From contig NZ_FOTB01000001.1 of assembly GCF_900114445.1 (NCBI RefSeq), forward strand, positions 244,937-308,936: a stretch of 64,000 nt of DNA, read 5' to 3'. How positions within the stretch are numbered: the first letter of the stretch is position 1; every line of letters begins with the position of its first letter. The notes beneath the pieces were generated by a model. The model had not been told where the DNA came from and ran no database searches. It saw nothing but the letters and a program-made list of their open reading frames with translations. A program made the translations under genes and the position numbers. This stretch comes from Salinicoccus halodurans (lineage in GTDB: Bacteria > Bacillota > Bacilli > Staphylococcales > Salinicoccaceae). Positions 29,547-41,805 of the stretch are shown in pieces.

Positions 29547-31250
29547 ATGTCTACTGAGGGAAAAACAAAAAAAGATCTTCGCATCAAAAGTCATGTTTAT
29601 ACTGAAAGCAATGTAAAAGCACCGAACCGGGCGATGCTCCGGGCGGTCGGATTGACCGATGAAAGCTTTACAAAACCTCAAATCGGGATTGCAAGCACAT
29701 GGGCTGAAGTTACGCCGTGTAACATGCATCTGAACGATCTTGCACTGGAGGCTAAAAAGGGGGCGCAGGAAGCCGGTGGTGTACCGCTGCAATTTAACAC
29801 GATCACAGTATCCGATGGTATTTCCATGGGAACCCAGGGTATGCGCTACTCCCTGCCATCCCGTGACCTGATTGCTGATTCAATCGAAACGGTCGTCGGT
29901 GCTGAAAACCTTGACGGTCTGGTTGCAATCGGTGCGTGTGACAAAAACATCCCGGGCTGCGCCATTGCGATTGCAAACGCTGAAGTGCCGGCTGTCTTTG
30001 CATACGGAGGTACCATCGCACCGGGCAACCTGCGCGGTGCAGATATCGATCTGGTATCTGTTTTCGAAGGTGTGGGTAAACATAACAACGGCGATATCGA
30101 TGATAAAGAACTGAATGCCATCGAGTGCAGTGCATGTCCGGGTGCGGGTGCATGCGGCGGCATGTATACAGCAAATACTATGGCTTCTGCAATGGAGGCG
30201 ATGGGTCTGAGCCTGCCGGGCAGTGCATCGAACCCTGCTGAATCCAAAGCGAAAGCAGAAGATATTAAAGCAGCCGGTGAAGCGGTGTACAACCTGCTGG
30301 AAAAAGGTATTTATCCGAAAGATATCATGACACGGGATGCATTTGAAAATGCAATCACCGTGGTCATGGCGCTGGGTGGTTCAACAAACGCAATACTTCA
30401 TATCCTTGCAATCGCACATGCCGCAGAGGTGGATATCACAATCGACGACTTCAACCGCATGCAGGAAAAAGTGCCGCATCTTGCGGACTTGAAACCAAGC
30501 GGCCGCTACGTGATGCAGGACCTCTATAAAGCGGGCGGTGTACAAGGCGTCATGAAGATGCTTCACAGAGAAGGATTCATCCATGGGGACTGCATGACAG
30601 TAACAGGGAAGACTGTTGCTGAAAACCTGGCAGAAGTGGATGATCTTAAAGACGGACAGGATGTCATCATGCCGCTTGATAATCCAAAGCGTGCAGACGG
30701 ACCGTTGATTGTACTTAAAGGGAATCTTTCACCGACAGGTGCAGTCGCAAAAGTTTCCGGTGTCAAAGTGAAACACCACGAAGGCCCTGCCCGTGTATTC
30801 GATACAGAAAAAGAAGCGATGGATGCTGTGCTTAATGACGAGATTAAGGAAGGCGATGTGCTTGTCATCCGCTACGTCGGTCCGAAAGGCGGACCGGGTA
30901 TGCCTGAAATGCTGTCTGTATCCAGCCTCCTCGTCGGCAAAGGAATGGGAGAGAAAGTTGCATTGCTCACAGATGGACGCTTCTCGGGCGGAACACATGG
31001 ACTTGTAGTCGGACACATTTCACCCGAGGCGCAGGCGGGCGGACCGATTGCATTCCTGCGGGAAGGAGATGTTGTCACAATCGATTCCGATAAAAAGGAA
31101 ATTTCATTCGCTGTATCCGATGAAGAAATCGAGCAGCGTAAAGCGGAATGGACCGCACCGGCGCTTTATAAAAAAGGCGTGCTCGGTAAATATGCACATA
31201 ACGTGACATGTTCATCCCAGGGTGCTGTAACGGACTTTCTGACTAAATAA
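29547..31250 (+). CDS. ilvD: dihydroxy-acid dehydratase
   Basis: Third step of isoleucine and valine synthesis, dehydrating dihydroxy acids to 2-keto acids. 567 residues. Fe-S cysteines lie in [10 protein letters not shown] and [17 protein letters not shown], with further family segments [12 protein letters not shown] and the N-terminal [16 protein letters not shown]. The ATG at 29547 is preferred over an in-frame GTG at 29535 that overlaps the AAAGGTGG site. It is cut off from ilvB by a strong terminator and a T-box, unlike the contiguous ilvDBN order in S. aureus. Confidence 0.96.
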   Translation: MSTEGKTKKDLRIKSHVYTESNVKAPNRAMLRAVGLTDESFTKPQIGIASTWAEVTPCNMHLNDLALEAKKGAQEAGGVPLQFNTITVSDGISMGTQGMRYSLPSRDLIADSIETVVGAENLDGLVAIGACDKNIPGCAIAIANAEVPAVFAYGGTIAPGNLRGADIDLVSVFEGVGKHNNGDIDDKELNAIECSACPGAGACGGMYTANTMASAMEAMGLSLPGSASNPAESKAKAEDIKAAGEAVYNLLEKGIYPKDIMTRDAFENAITVVMALGGSTNAILHILAIAHAAEVDITIDDFNRMQEKVPHLADLKPSGRYVMQDLYKAGGVQGVMKMLHREGFIHGDCMTVTGKTVAENLAEVDDLKDGQDVIMPLDNPKRADGPLIVLKGNLSPTGAVAKVSGVKVKHHEGPARVFDTEKEAMDAVLNDEIKEGDVLVIRYVGPKGGPGMPEMLSVSSLLVGKGMGEKVALLTDGRFSGGTHGLVVGHISPEAQAGGPIAFLREGDVVTIDSDKKEISFAVSDEEIEQRKAEWTAPALYKKGVLGKYAHNVTCSSQGAVTDFLTK

Positions 31251-31263
31251 ATCTGAATTCAAC

Positions 31264-31297
31264 CCCCCTCTCCGGTTCTTGCCGGAGAGGGGGTTTT
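31264..31297 (+). terminator. ilvD terminator
   Basis: 12-bp perfect stem (31264-31275 with 31282-31293, CCCCCTCTCCGG/CCGGAGAGGGGG), 6-base loop, then TTTT. It ends the BASS-ilvD transcript. Confidence 0.92.
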
Positions 31298-31302
31298 AAC
31301 AT

Positions 31303-31336
31303 AAAAAACGAAAAAATTATAAAAATATCGTTTTTT
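31303..31336. repeat. AAAAAACGA/TCGTTTTTT inverted repeat
   Basis: AAAAAACGA (31303-31311) and TCGTTTTTT (31328-31336) with a 16-base AT loop just after the ilvD terminator. A backup terminator or an operator; not distinguishable by eye. Confidence 0.35.
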
Positions 31337-31373
31337 GTCTAAACCTTGATATGAAAGGAATGTAAGCGATATC

Positions 31374-31482
31374 ATTATCAGAAATATTAGACAATTTAAA
31401 ATAATTTATCATTTAGGTGTTGATTTCTTTTCCTAAACGTTATAAGATTACTTTCAATATCACATATCAGAAATGTCTGATA
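31374..31482. promoter_or_regulatory. repeated TATCAGAAAT motifs flanking the ilvB promoter
   Basis: TATCAGAAATATTAGACA at about 31377-31394 and TATCAGAAATGTCTGATA at 31465-31482; the second is a perfect 7-4-7 palindrome. Both align with the CodY box (AATTTTCWGAAAATT) at about 11 and 10 of 15 positions, an imperfect match. CodY control of ilv-leu operons is established in Gram-positives; its binding here is inference. Confidence 0.4.
31420..31448 (+). promoter_or_regulatory. candidate ilvB operon promoter
   Basis: TTGATT (31420-31425), 17-bp spacer, TAAGAT (31443-31448), about 70 bases upstream of the T-box leader. The -10 is weak. Confidence 0.4.
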
Positions 31483-31514
31483 AATGTTTTATCGGGCATG
31501 GATATAGAAAAACG

Positions 31515-31815
31515 ACGAAGGGACCTTATGACAAGGGCGACAATTACCAGAGACCCGGGAAGTGCTGGAAACCGGGATTTGTCAAAGTCATAACTCTCGA
31601 CCCTGAGTGCCGGACTGAAAGATGACTTCATCGAATAGGCTGAGCCGGGTGCTACACCACCCGTTACCAAAACGAACTGCAGACTGCAGTTCACGAGGCA
31701 TCCGCCGCAAGGCGCATGCAGACGTGGGTGGTACCGTGAAAGGTGACTCTTTTCTCCCCATACTGATACTTATTTCAAAATAAGTATCTTTAGGGAGGAA
31801 AGAGTCTTTTTTATT
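31515..31815 (+). promoter_or_regulatory. T-box leader riboswitch, probable Leu specifier
   Basis: Senses uncharged tRNA and controls read-through into ilvB-leu. The T-box sequence GGGTGGTACCGTG is at 31726-31738. Stem I can be drawn: AGGG (31519-31522)/CCCT (31601-31604), TTATGAC (31526-31532)/GTCATAA (31587-31593), GACAA/TTGTC and CCCGG/CCGGG distally. The 3' side of the specifier loop reads CTC at 31594-31596, a leucine codon. A long terminator (31745-31815) follows. Leucine specificity fits the operon; ACT and TCT are alternative frames in the loop. Confidence 0.9.
31745..31815 (+). terminator. T-box terminator
   Basis: 14-bp stem (31745-31758 with 31793-31806, one G-T pair) with a nested perfect 10-bp hairpin (GATACTTATT/AATAAGTATC) in its loop, then TTTTTTATT. 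It competes with the antiterminator formed around the T-box sequence. Confidence 0.9.
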
Positions 31816-31878
31816 CCGACAAGCTTTCCGCAGGCCGTACACAAAGGAGCCGCGTGAACCATAAGGAGGTAAGTGGTA

Positions 31879-33618
31879 ATGAAAACTCAAACACAAAATG
31901 AAATGAAAATTGAAGAACAGGAACAAAAGCTGAGAACAGGAGCAGATTTGTTTATCGAGTCACTGGTTGAACAGAATGTCGATACAGTGTTCGGTTACCC
32001 GGGTGGTGCTGTACTTCCGATCTACGATGCACTGCACCGCGCCGAAGCTCCGTTCCAGCATATCCTCTGCAGACATGAGCAGGGGCTCATCCATGCAGCC
32101 GAAGGCTATGCAAGAGTGACAGGAAAGCCGGGTGTCGTCATTGCCACTTCTGGCCCGGGAGCGACCAATCTGGTAACGGGTATCACAGATGCAATGATGG
32201 ATTCACTTCCGGTAGTCGTATTCACCGGTCAGGTATCGACTGCAGTGATCGGCACGGACGCTTTCCAGGAAGCGGACGTCATCGGAATCACGACACCGAT
32301 CACGAAGCACAACTATCAGGTGACAGACCTTAAAGAGTTGCCGAAAGTCATAAATGCAGCATTCCATATCGCTACAACAGGACGGCCGGGGCCGGTTGTT
32401 GTAGATATCCCGAAAAACATCGCACAGGAAATTTCCGATGAGAGTTTCAGCAGAGACTTCCATCTTCCGGGCTACCAGCCGACGGTAAAGCCGAATCCGC
32501 TTCAAATCAGAAGGCTGGCTGAAGCACTCGCGACAGCGAAGCGGCCAGTACTGCTGGCCGGAGCCGGCATCCATTTTGCAGATGCGGATAAAGAGCTGCT
32601 TGAATTTGCAGAAAAATATAATCTGCCGGTAACGACGACCTTGCTTGGACTGGGAAGCTTCCCGGGAGGACATGAACAGGCACTCGGAATGGCCGGCATG
32701 CACGGGTCATATGCGGCCAACATGGCAATCTACGAAGCGGACCTGCTCATCAATATCGGAGCAAGGTTCGATGACAGGCTGACCGGGGCACTTCAGCATT
32801 TCGCCCCGAACGCCAAAGTGGCCCATGTTGATATCGATCCGGCTGAAATCGGTAAAAATGTTGAAACGAACATACCGGTCGTCGGAGACGCGAAAGAAGC
32901 GCTGCAGGGATTGCTTAAAATTGATATTGAAAAAGAAGACTGCACCGAATGGTACAAGAGTGTACTGGATAATAAAAGCAGCAGCCCCTTCTGGTTCGAA
33001 CGTTCAGATGATCTGATCTCGCCTCAATGGCTGATCGAGGAACTACATCGTGAAACATCCGGAGAAGCGATCATCACAACAGACGTGGGACAGCATCAGA
33101 TGTGGGCAGCACAGTTCTATCAGTTCAATGAACCGCACAAATGGGTAACCTCAGGCGGGCTTGGAACGATGGGGTTCGGAGTTCCTGCAGCGATCGGCGC
33201 CCAGCTGGGCCGGCCGGGGGAGACGGTCGTATCGATTGTCGGTGACGGCGGTTTCCAGATGACGATGCAGGAACTGGCGGTCATCAAACAGCATCAGCTG
33301 CCAATCAAGCTGATCATCGTCAATAACGAAGCCCTTGGCATGGTCAGACAGTGGCAGGAGGACTTTTATGAAGAAAGGTATTCCTCATCCCTGATGACGG
33401 AAAACCCGGATTTTGTAAAACTGGCTGAGGGATTCGGCATCAAGGGTGTCAGAGTTGCAAATGAAGCGGATGTCCCCGGAGTGATGAAAGAAGTATTTTC
33501 CTACGATGGTCCGGTACTGGTGGATGCAAGAGTCCAGAAACTGGACAAAGTGTTCCCGATGGTTGCACCAGGCAAGGGAAATCATGAAATGTTAGGGGTG
33601 AGAAGATGCAGCGAATAA
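31879..33618 (+). CDS. ilvB: acetolactate synthase, large (catalytic) subunit
   Basis: ThDP/FAD enzyme making acetolactate or acetohydroxybutyrate. 579 residues. The catalytic Glu region [14 protein letters not shown] and [14 protein letters not shown], the FAD-binding middle domain, and the ThDP motif [15 protein letters not shown] are present. AAGGAGGT lies 8 bases before the ATG. It begins the T-box-controlled operon and overlaps ilvN by 13 bp. Confidence 0.97.
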   Translation: MKTQTQNEMKIEEQEQKLRTGADLFIESLVEQNVDTVFGYPGGAVLPIYDALHRAEAPFQHILCRHEQGLIHAAEGYARVTGKPGVVIATSGPGATNLVTGITDAMMDSLPVVVFTGQVSTAVIGTDAFQEADVIGITTPITKHNYQVTDLKELPKVINAAFHIATTGRPGPVVVDIPKNIAQEISDESFSRDFHLPGYQPTVKPNPLQIRRLAEALATAKRPVLLAGAGIHFADADKELLEFAEKYNLPVTTTLLGLGSFPGGHEQALGMAGMHGSYAANMAIYEADLLINIGARFDDRLTGALQHFAPNAKVAHVDIDPAEIGKNVETNIPVVGDAKEALQGLLKIDIEKEDCTEWYKSVLDNKSSSPFWFERSDDLISPQWLIEELHRETSGEAIITTDVGQHQMWAAQFYQFNEPHKWVTSGGLGTMGFGVPAAIGAQLGRPGETVVSIVGDGGFQMTMQELAVIKQHQLPIKLIIVNNEALGMVRQWQEDFYEERYSSSLMTENPDFVKLAEGFGIKGVRVANEADVPGVMKEVFSYDGPVLVDARVQKLDKVFPMVAPGKGNHEMLGVRRCSE

Positions 33619-34127
33619 TCACTGCCACCGTTCAGAATTCAAGCGGTGTGCTGAACAGGATTACAGGGATGCTCTCCAAGCGGGCATTCAACATCGAAAG
33701 CATCACCGTCGGAACTTCTGAGATTGAAGGCATTTCAAAAATGACTTTTGTTGTGGATGTTTCAGATGAGAGCAAGATTGAACAGCTGACAAAACAGCTG
33801 AACAAACAGATAGATGTACTGAAAGTCAACGACATCACCGACTATTCGATCGTTGCGAGGGAACTTGCGCTGATCAAGGTAGGGAGTACAAGTGCCACAC
33901 GTTCTGAAATCCAGGGCATCATCGAGCCATTCAGAGCCAGGGTGCTCGATATCTCACGCGACAGCATGATTATTGAAGTGACAGGCAAGCCCGATAAGGT
34001 GGAAGCATTGGCAGACCTGCTCCAGCCGTACGGAATCATAGAGCTCAAGCGGACAGGGGTGACGGCTTTCCGACGTGGAAAGCAGCCCAGGCAACAGGTC
34101 CAGGACTTCGGCTCGATAAGCATCTGA
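33606..34127 (+). CDS. ilvN: acetolactate synthase, small (regulatory) subunit
   Basis: 173 residues. An N-terminal ACT domain ([22 protein letters not shown], with the valine-binding loop) and a C-terminal regulatory domain ([20 protein letters not shown]). It activates IlvB and confers valine feedback. The start lies inside ilvB, so the subunits are translated in a coupled way. Also called ilvH. Confidence 0.96.
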   Translation: MQRIITATVQNSSGVLNRITGMLSKRAFNIESITVGTSEIEGISKMTFVVDVSDESKIEQLTKQLNKQIDVLKVNDITDYSIVARELALIKVGSTSATRSEIQGIIEPFRARVLDISRDSMIIEVTGKPDKVEALADLLQPYGIIELKRTGVTAFRRGKQPRQQVQDFGSISI

Positions 34128-34164
34128 TACAGTGACAATTGAATTAACATATAGAAGAAACTAA

Positions 34165-36766
<2,602 letters not shown>

Positions 36767-36790
36767 AAATTTTTGGATGGAGGGGTTCAG

Positions 36791-37897
36791 ATGAGAAAGC
36801 AAATTATTATGTTGCCTGGCGACGGAGTTGGACGAGAAATTATGGAAGGTGCCAAAGCAGTGCTTAATGCAGTGGCCGGCGAGTACCATCACGAATTCAT
36901 TTTCCATGAGCATGCAATCGGCGGCGATGCAATCGACCGTTACGGCATACCATTGCCTGAGGAAACTGTGAAAGCCTGCGGCAGTGCGGATGCAGTATTG
37001 CTCGGAGCAGTCGGCGGACCGAAATGGGACGATGTGGAAGCTGCAAAAAGACCTGAAAGAGGGCTTCTTGGCATCCGCAAGTCACTTGGCCTGTTTGCGA
37101 ATCTGCGTCCCGTAACAGGATTCAGTTCTCTTGTGCATTCCTCCCCTCTGAAAACGGAAATCGTTGACGGTTGTGATATTCTGATTGTCCGTGAACTGAC
37201 CGGCGGCCTTTATTTCGGTACTCCGAGTGAGAGAAGGGACGGCGGCAACTCGGTTGTCGATACATTGAGGTACACACGTCTGGAAATAGAGCGGATCGTA
37301 GAAAAAGGATTTGAATCGGCCATGATGAGAAACGGCCGTCTGACCTCCGTGGATAAGGCGAATGTTCTTGAATCCAGCAGAATGTGGAGAGAAGTGGTCA
37401 ATGAAAAAGCACAGCACTATCCCGATGTGGAAGTAGAGCATCTGCTCGTAGATGCTGCAGCGATGAAATTGATCACGAATCCAAAACAGTTCGATGTCAT
37501 TGTTACCGAAAATCTGTTCGGCGATATTTTAAGCGATGAAGCATCAGTATTGACAGGATCGCTCGGAATGCTGCCTTCCGCCAGTGTCCGTACAGATGGA
37601 GTGGGTCTTTATGAACCGGTCCATGGTTCCGCGCCGGATATCGCGGGTCAGGATATTGCAAACCCGCTCGGAATGATCCTTTCATCAGCAATGATGCTCC
37701 GCCATTCATTCGGAATGGAAGATGAAGCGGAGGAAATAGAGCGTGCTGTGAATGACACGCTTGAAGCCGGGTTCCACACAGCGGATCTTGATCTTAAAAA
37801 AGGCAGGATTGTCGGTACGCAGGAAATGGCGAAAAAAGTGATTGAAAATCTTTCGACAAAGAGCATTTCAAATGCAATTTGCAGCTCGTATATGTAG
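36791..37897 (+). CDS. leuB: 3-isopropylmalate dehydrogenase
   Basis: NAD-dependent oxidative decarboxylase of leucine synthesis. 368 residues. [15 protein letters not shown] at the N-terminus, substrate-binding [21 protein letters not shown], and the NAD site [23 protein letters not shown] 36791 follows GGAGGGG; an upstream in-frame TTG at 36773 precedes that site. Fits the operon order leuABCD. Confidence 0.97.
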   Translation: MRKQIIMLPGDGVGREIMEGAKAVLNAVAGEYHHEFIFHEHAIGGDAIDRYGIPLPEETVKACGSADAVLLGAVGGPKWDDVEAAKRPERGLLGIRKSLGLFANLRPVTGFSSLVHSSPLKTEIVDGCDILIVRELTGGLYFGTPSERRDGGNSVVDTLRYTRLEIERIVEKGFESAMMRNGRLTSVDKANVLESSRMWREVVNEKAQHYPDVEVEHLLVDAAAMKLITNPKQFDVIVTENLFGDILSDEASVLTGSLGMLPSASVRTDGVGLYEPVHGSAPDIAGQDIANPLGMILSSAMMLRHSFGMEDEAEEIERAVNDTLEAGFHTADLDLKKGRIVGTQEMAKKVIENLSTKSISNAICSSYM

Positions 37898-37914
37898 GGA
37901 AAAGGTGTATTGAT

Positions 37915-39318
37915 ATGGGAAAAACTATTATTGAAAAAATTTGGGAAAATCATATAGTGCATTCGGAAGCGGATAAGCCGGATCTGATTTATATCGATCA
38001 GCATCTTGTCCATGAAGTGACTTCACCGCAGGCCTTTGAAGGGCTGCGGCTGAATAACCGCAGGGTGAGGCGGCCGGACCTGACATATGCAACGATGGAC
38101 CACAACGTGCCGACGAAGGACAGAGAGGTCATCAAAGACGAGATATCAAAGAAGCAGATGGAGACGCTGCGTAAAAACTGTGCAGACTTCGGTGTGAAAC
38201 TTGCGGATATGTATCACCCGGACCAGGGTATCGTCCATGTAATCGGACCGCAGCTCGGCCTGACTCAGCCGGGTAAGACAATCGTCTGTGGTGACAGTCA
38301 TACTTCCACCCACGGTGCTTTCGGTGCACTTGCATTCGGTATAGGGACAAGTGAAGTGGAACATGTGCTCGCAACCCAGACACTGATGCAGTCGGAACCG
38401 AAGACGATGAACGTCAAAGTGAATGGCCGACTTGAACCCGGTGTCACTGCAAAAGACCTCATTTTGGCAATCATTGCGAAGTTCGGTGTGAAATTCGGCA
38501 CGGGACACGTCATCGAATATACAGGAGAAGCAATCAGGAACCTGTCGATGGAAGGGCGCATGACAGTATGTAATATGTCCATCGAAGGCGGTGCGCGTGC
38601 CGGACTGATCAGTCCGGACGACACGACGGTGGAGTTCCTGCGCGGCCGTGAATATGTGCCGAAGGGTGAAGCATTCGACGCGCGTGCGGAAGAATGGCTG
38701 CGCCTTGCGACAGATGAGGATGCGGTTTATGACATCACGCTTGAGATCGATGCTGCAGAAGTAGAACCCCAGGTATCATGGGGAACGAACCCAAGCATGG
38801 TCGTACCTATCAGTGCCGCAACACCATCTGTCTCCAATGTTGAGAACAAGGATGAAGTCAAAAGGGCGCTCGAATACATGGGACTTGAAGAGAATCAGCC
38901 GATTTCTTCCATAGAGATCGACCATGTATTCATCGGTTCCTGTACAAACTCAAGGCTTCCCGATCTGCAGAATGCAGCAGATATCGTCAAAGGCCACAGA
39001 GTCAAGGATGGTGTCAGGGCAATCGTTGTTCCGGGATCATTCAGCGTCAAGATGCAGGCGGAAGAGCTTGGTATCGACCGGGTATTCAAAGAGGCGGGAT
39101 TCGAATGGAGAGAATCCGGATGCAGCATGTGCCTTGCGATGAACGATGATATCGTTCCGGCAGGCGGCCGCTGTGCATCCACGTCAAACCGCAACTTTGA
39201 GGGTCGCCAGGGCTCCGGTGCACGGACGCACCTTGTAAGCCCTGAAATGGCAGCTGTCGCTGCAATCGAAGGGACATTTACAGATGTAAGGAAATTCAAA
39301 GCCGGAGTGCCGAGTTAG
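37915..39318 (+). CDS. leuC: 3-isopropylmalate dehydratase, large subunit
   Basis: Aconitase-family [4Fe-4S] enzyme isomerising 2- to 3-isopropylmalate with LeuD. 467 residues. [27 protein letters not shown], and cluster cysteines in FIGSCTNSR and [18 protein letters not shown] precedes ATG 37915; an upstream in-frame ATG at 37879 lies inside leuB without a site. leuD follows 11 bases later. Confidence 0.97.
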   Translation: MGKTIIEKIWENHIVHSEADKPDLIYIDQHLVHEVTSPQAFEGLRLNNRRVRRPDLTYATMDHNVPTKDREVIKDEISKKQMETLRKNCADFGVKLADMYHPDQGIVHVIGPQLGLTQPGKTIVCGDSHTSTHGAFGALAFGIGTSEVEHVLATQTLMQSEPKTMNVKVNGRLEPGVTAKDLILAIIAKFGVKFGTGHVIEYTGEAIRNLSMEGRMTVCNMSIEGGARAGLISPDDTTVEFLRGREYVPKGEAFDARAEEWLRLATDEDAVYDITLEIDAAEVEPQVSWGTNPSMVVPISAATPSVSNVENKDEVKRALEYMGLEENQPISSIEIDHVFIGSCTNSRLPDLQNAADIVKGHRVKDGVRAIVVPGSFSVKMQAEELGIDRVFKEAGFEWRESGCSMCLAMNDDIVPAGGRCASTSNRNFEGRQGSGARTHLVSPEMAAVAAIEGTFTDVRKFKAGVPS

Positions 39319-39329
39319 GAGGAGAGAAG

Positions 39330-39953
39330 ATGGAAGCGATCAGTGAACATAAAGGAAAGGTATTTCCACTGGATAGAAGTAATGTGGATACCGACCAGAT
39401 CATTCCCAAGCAATTCCTGAAACGTGTCGAACGCACAGGCTTCGGCCAGTTTGTATTCCATAACTGGCGGTTCGATGATGATGGAAACAGACGTGAAGGA
39501 TTCGAGATGGACGACAGTAAGTTTGAAGATGCATCTATTCTCCTGGCAGGTGAAAACTTCGGCTGTGGATCCTCCCGGGAGCATGCTCCATGGGCACTCC
39601 TGGATTACGGATTCAAAGTGATCATTGCACCAAGCTATGCGGATATTTTCTATAATAATGCATTCAAAAATGGCATCATCCTCATCAAAGCGGATGAAAC
39701 CCAGATCAAAGAATGGATGAAGAAATCCGAAGACGGGAAATATGAACTGCATGTGGATTTGAAAAAGCAGGAGATTGTGGATGCAGACGGCAACGTCGTC
39801 ACTTTCGATATTCCCGGCTACCACAAAGAGAAACTTCTGAATGGCTGGGATGATATCGCATTGACTTTATTGCTCGACGAGAAAATCAAGGAATACGAGG
39901 ATAAGCAGCCAGAGGCTGTGACGCCCCTCGCCAACGATGGGATTTTTAAATAA
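39330..39953 (+). CDS. leuD: 3-isopropylmalate dehydratase, small subunit
   Basis: Swivel-domain partner of LeuC. 207 residues, with the diagnostic NVDTDQIIPKQFLKRV and GENFGCGSSREHAPWAL motifs. AGGAGAG precedes the ATG. 91 bases separate its stop from the first codon assigned to the threonine dehydratase; that gap contains the disrupted start discussed there. Confidence 0.96.
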   Translation: MEAISEHKGKVFPLDRSNVDTDQIIPKQFLKRVERTGFGQFVFHNWRFDDDGNRREGFEMDDSKFEDASILLAGENFGCGSSREHAPWALLDYGFKVIIAPSYADIFYNNAFKNGIILIKADETQIKEWMKKSEDGKYELHVDLKKQEIVDADGNVVTFDIPGYHKEKLLNGWDDIALTLLLDEKIKEYEDKQPEAVTPLANDGIFK

Positions 39954-39981
39954 TATAAATTTTAAATCCAAATAATTAATC

Positions 39982-40044
39982 AAGGAGTGTGACTTATATG
40001 GGGATTTCCTGACTGGTGGATTAGTCCATGACGCCTGGAAGCGT
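39982..40044 (+). other. out-of-frame start region of the threonine dehydratase gene
   Basis: AAGGAG (39982-39987) sits 10 bases before an ATG at 39998, but that ATG reads only MGIS then TGA. The dehydratase frame is open through here (YGDFLTGGLVHDAWKRL) and would join the ATG if the GGGG at 40000-40003 had one more G, giving MGDFLTGGLVHDAWKRLDHV. Either a single-base deletion or sequence error, or initiation at a weak downstream codon. Confidence 0.6.
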
Positions 40045-41004
40045 TTGGATCATGTTGTCCATCAAACACCGATACGAACATCAGCTACAACGAATCTGCG
40101 CACTGGCAAAAACATTTATTTTAAAATGGAGAACCAGCAAAAAACCGGGGCTTTCAAATTCAGGGGTGCAAGTTACAAACTGATGCGTCTCTCCCGCAGT
40201 GAACTTGACCGCGGGGTGATCACTGCATCTGCAGGCAATCATGCCCAGGGGCTGGCACTGGCTGCCTATAAACTTGGAGTCAAAGCGACGATATATATGG
40301 CAGAGGCAACACCTGAAGCGAAAGTTCAGGCGACGAGAGGGTACGGCGCGGAAGTTATACTCACTGGAGAAAGCTTCCAGGAAGCTTATGAGGCTTCGCT
40401 TAAGCAACAGGAGAGATGCGGTGCCACATATGTCCATCCATTCGATGACTATGACATCATGGCAGGACAGGGGACAGTGGCGCTGGAGTTGCTTCAGCAG
40501 GAAAACAGGATTGATACAATCGTCGTTCCGATTGGCGGAGGCGGTCTCATCAGCGGCATCGCTGTTGCAGCTAAATCAGTGAACCCGGATATAAAAGTCA
40601 TCGGTGTGCAGGCGGCAGCCGCCCCTGCAATGCATACTGCATACCACCGCGGCGTCATCCAGAAGCTGGACAAAGTCTCTACAATTGCTGAGGGCATCGC
40701 TGTAAAACAGCCTGGTGAAAAAACGTTACCATTCATCAAAAACTACGTTGATGATGTAATAACAGTCAGCGAGGAAGAAATCGCAGACGCCATGGTGAAT
40801 ATGCTCGAACGCGGCAAGTCACTGGTTGAAGGCGCAGGAGCATCTGCATTCGCGGGATTATTGTCACATAATGATCAGATCAGTTCCAGGCATTGTGGAG
40901 TAATCGTCAGCGGCGGCAATTTTGATATCAGCCGGATGGCTGATATCCAGTCGCTTGCAAATCAGTTGAAACCCGAACAGTCCCACGCAACCCTTGCATT
41001 TTAA
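40045..41004 (+). CDS. ilvA: threonine dehydratase (short, TdcB-like), start uncertain
   Basis: PLP enzyme deaminating threonine to 2-ketobutyrate, the first step to isoleucine. The readable part is 319 residues from TTG 40045. The PLP lysine is in KTGAFKFRGA, with SAGNHAQGLALAAY and VPIGGGGLISGIAVA. It ends right after the catalytic fold (SGGNFDISRMA) and lacks the C-terminal ACT-like regulatory domain of biosynthetic IlvA, so it is of the catabolic/short type. It has no in-frame ATG: homologous sequence extends upstream to an ATG that is one base out of frame. Its place at the end of the ilv-leu operon supports a biosynthetic role. Confidence 0.85.
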   Translation: MDHVVHQTPIRTSATTNLRTGKNIYFKMENQQKTGAFKFRGASYKLMRLSRSELDRGVITASAGNHAQGLALAAYKLGVKATIYMAEATPEAKVQATRGYGAEVILTGESFQEAYEASLKQQERCGATYVHPFDDYDIMAGQGTVALELLQQENRIDTIVVPIGGGGLISGIAVAAKSVNPDIKVIGVQAAAAPAMHTAYHRGVIQKLDKVSTIAEGIAVKQPGEKTLPFIKNYVDDVITVSEEEIADAMVNMLERGKSLVEGAGASAFAGLLSHNDQISSRHCGVIVSGGNFDISRMADIQSLANQLKPEQSHATLAF

Positions 41005-41039
41005 AATTCAAATGCTCTGGGGATTGACCGAGATTCATG

Positions 41040-41070
41040 CCCGTCACTTGTATGGTGGCGGGTTATTTTT
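41040..41070 (+). terminator. ilv-leu operon terminator
   Basis: CCCGTCAC (41040-41047) pairs with GTGGCGGG (41055-41062, one G-T), loop TTGTATG, followed by TTATTTTT. Confidence 0.88.
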
Positions 41071-41080
41071 CATATAAAGA

Positions 41081-41104
41081 AGCCGGAGTCAGATTGATCC
41101 GGCT
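41081..41104 (-). terminator. yktB terminator
   Basis: AGCCGGA (41081-41087) and TCCGGCT (41098-41104) with a 10-base loop; on the minus strand followed by TCTTTATATG. It lies between the two convergent genes. Confidence 0.65.
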
Positions 41105-41119
41105 CCGGTTCCATTATCA

Positions 41120-41728
41120 TTAATACAGTTTGACGAGTTCATCCATGACCGCTTCAAGATCTCTGAGGAAGATGTCATCGCTTTTGAATGCTTCATCATC
41201 CGGCTGATATACTTTGCCGACAAGGAATTCACCTTTTTTAACATTTTTCAGGCGGATGAGCCCGGCTTCAAGATCTTCATCACTCATCCCGGACAGCGGT
41301 GTCTTCGCCGGTTTCATATGATCGAGCGACACCTGGTAATTTTGAGGGAATTCACGGAACAGCTCAAAATTATCCAGCCATCTGTCTGCAGCTGCTTTTT
41401 TGTCAGGTGATTCATAGATTACTCCGTACATGCAGAATGCATGGTCGCCGAACAGACCGATCTGGAAATGCGGCATCATTTTATATCCGCGAGGGTTTGT
41501 GCTGAAGCTTACCCATGTATCATCCGGTGGATTGGTCTTTCTGCGGGCATGTTTTGCAACATGTGCAAATTGTTCTTCCCCTGTGAGCTCGGTCAGGTAC
41601 TCACTGAAGTGTGCACCAAGGTTCTCGAGCTTGGGGCGGATGTTCGATTTGAGTGCTTCCATCCGGGGTTCCAGCCCTTCGATATCGAATATTTTAAAAT
41701 CTTTATTGGTAAAATGATAGTCTGGCAT
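41120..41728 (-). CDS. yktB: UPF0637/DUF1054 family protein YktB
   Basis: 202 residues of the YktB family: FTNKDFKIFDIEGLEPRM at the start, the WVSFSTNPRGYKMMPHFQIGLFGDHAF core and DNFELFREFPQNY. Function unknown; heme-binding-like fold proposed for the family. GGAGCC/AAAGGAG precedes the ATG. In Bacillus yktA, yktB and suhB (yktC) are neighbours; here yktB still neighbours suhB, divergently. Confidence 0.92.
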   Translation of the reverse strand: MPDYHFTNKDFKIFDIEGLEPRMEALKSNIRPKLENLGAHFSEYLTELTGEEQFAHVAKHARRKTNPPDDTWVSFSTNPRGYKMMPHFQIGLFGDHAFCMYGVIYESPDKKAAADRWLDNFELFREFPQNYQVSLDHMKPAKTPLSGMSDEDLEAGLIRLKNVKKGEFLVGKVYQPDDEAFKSDDIFLRDLEAVMDELVKLY

Positions 41729-41805
41729 TTTACGGCTCCTTTCAAAACATTACTTATATGATAAAATAACGAGTGACGGCAATCAAACATTTGAGGTGGA
41801 CATTT

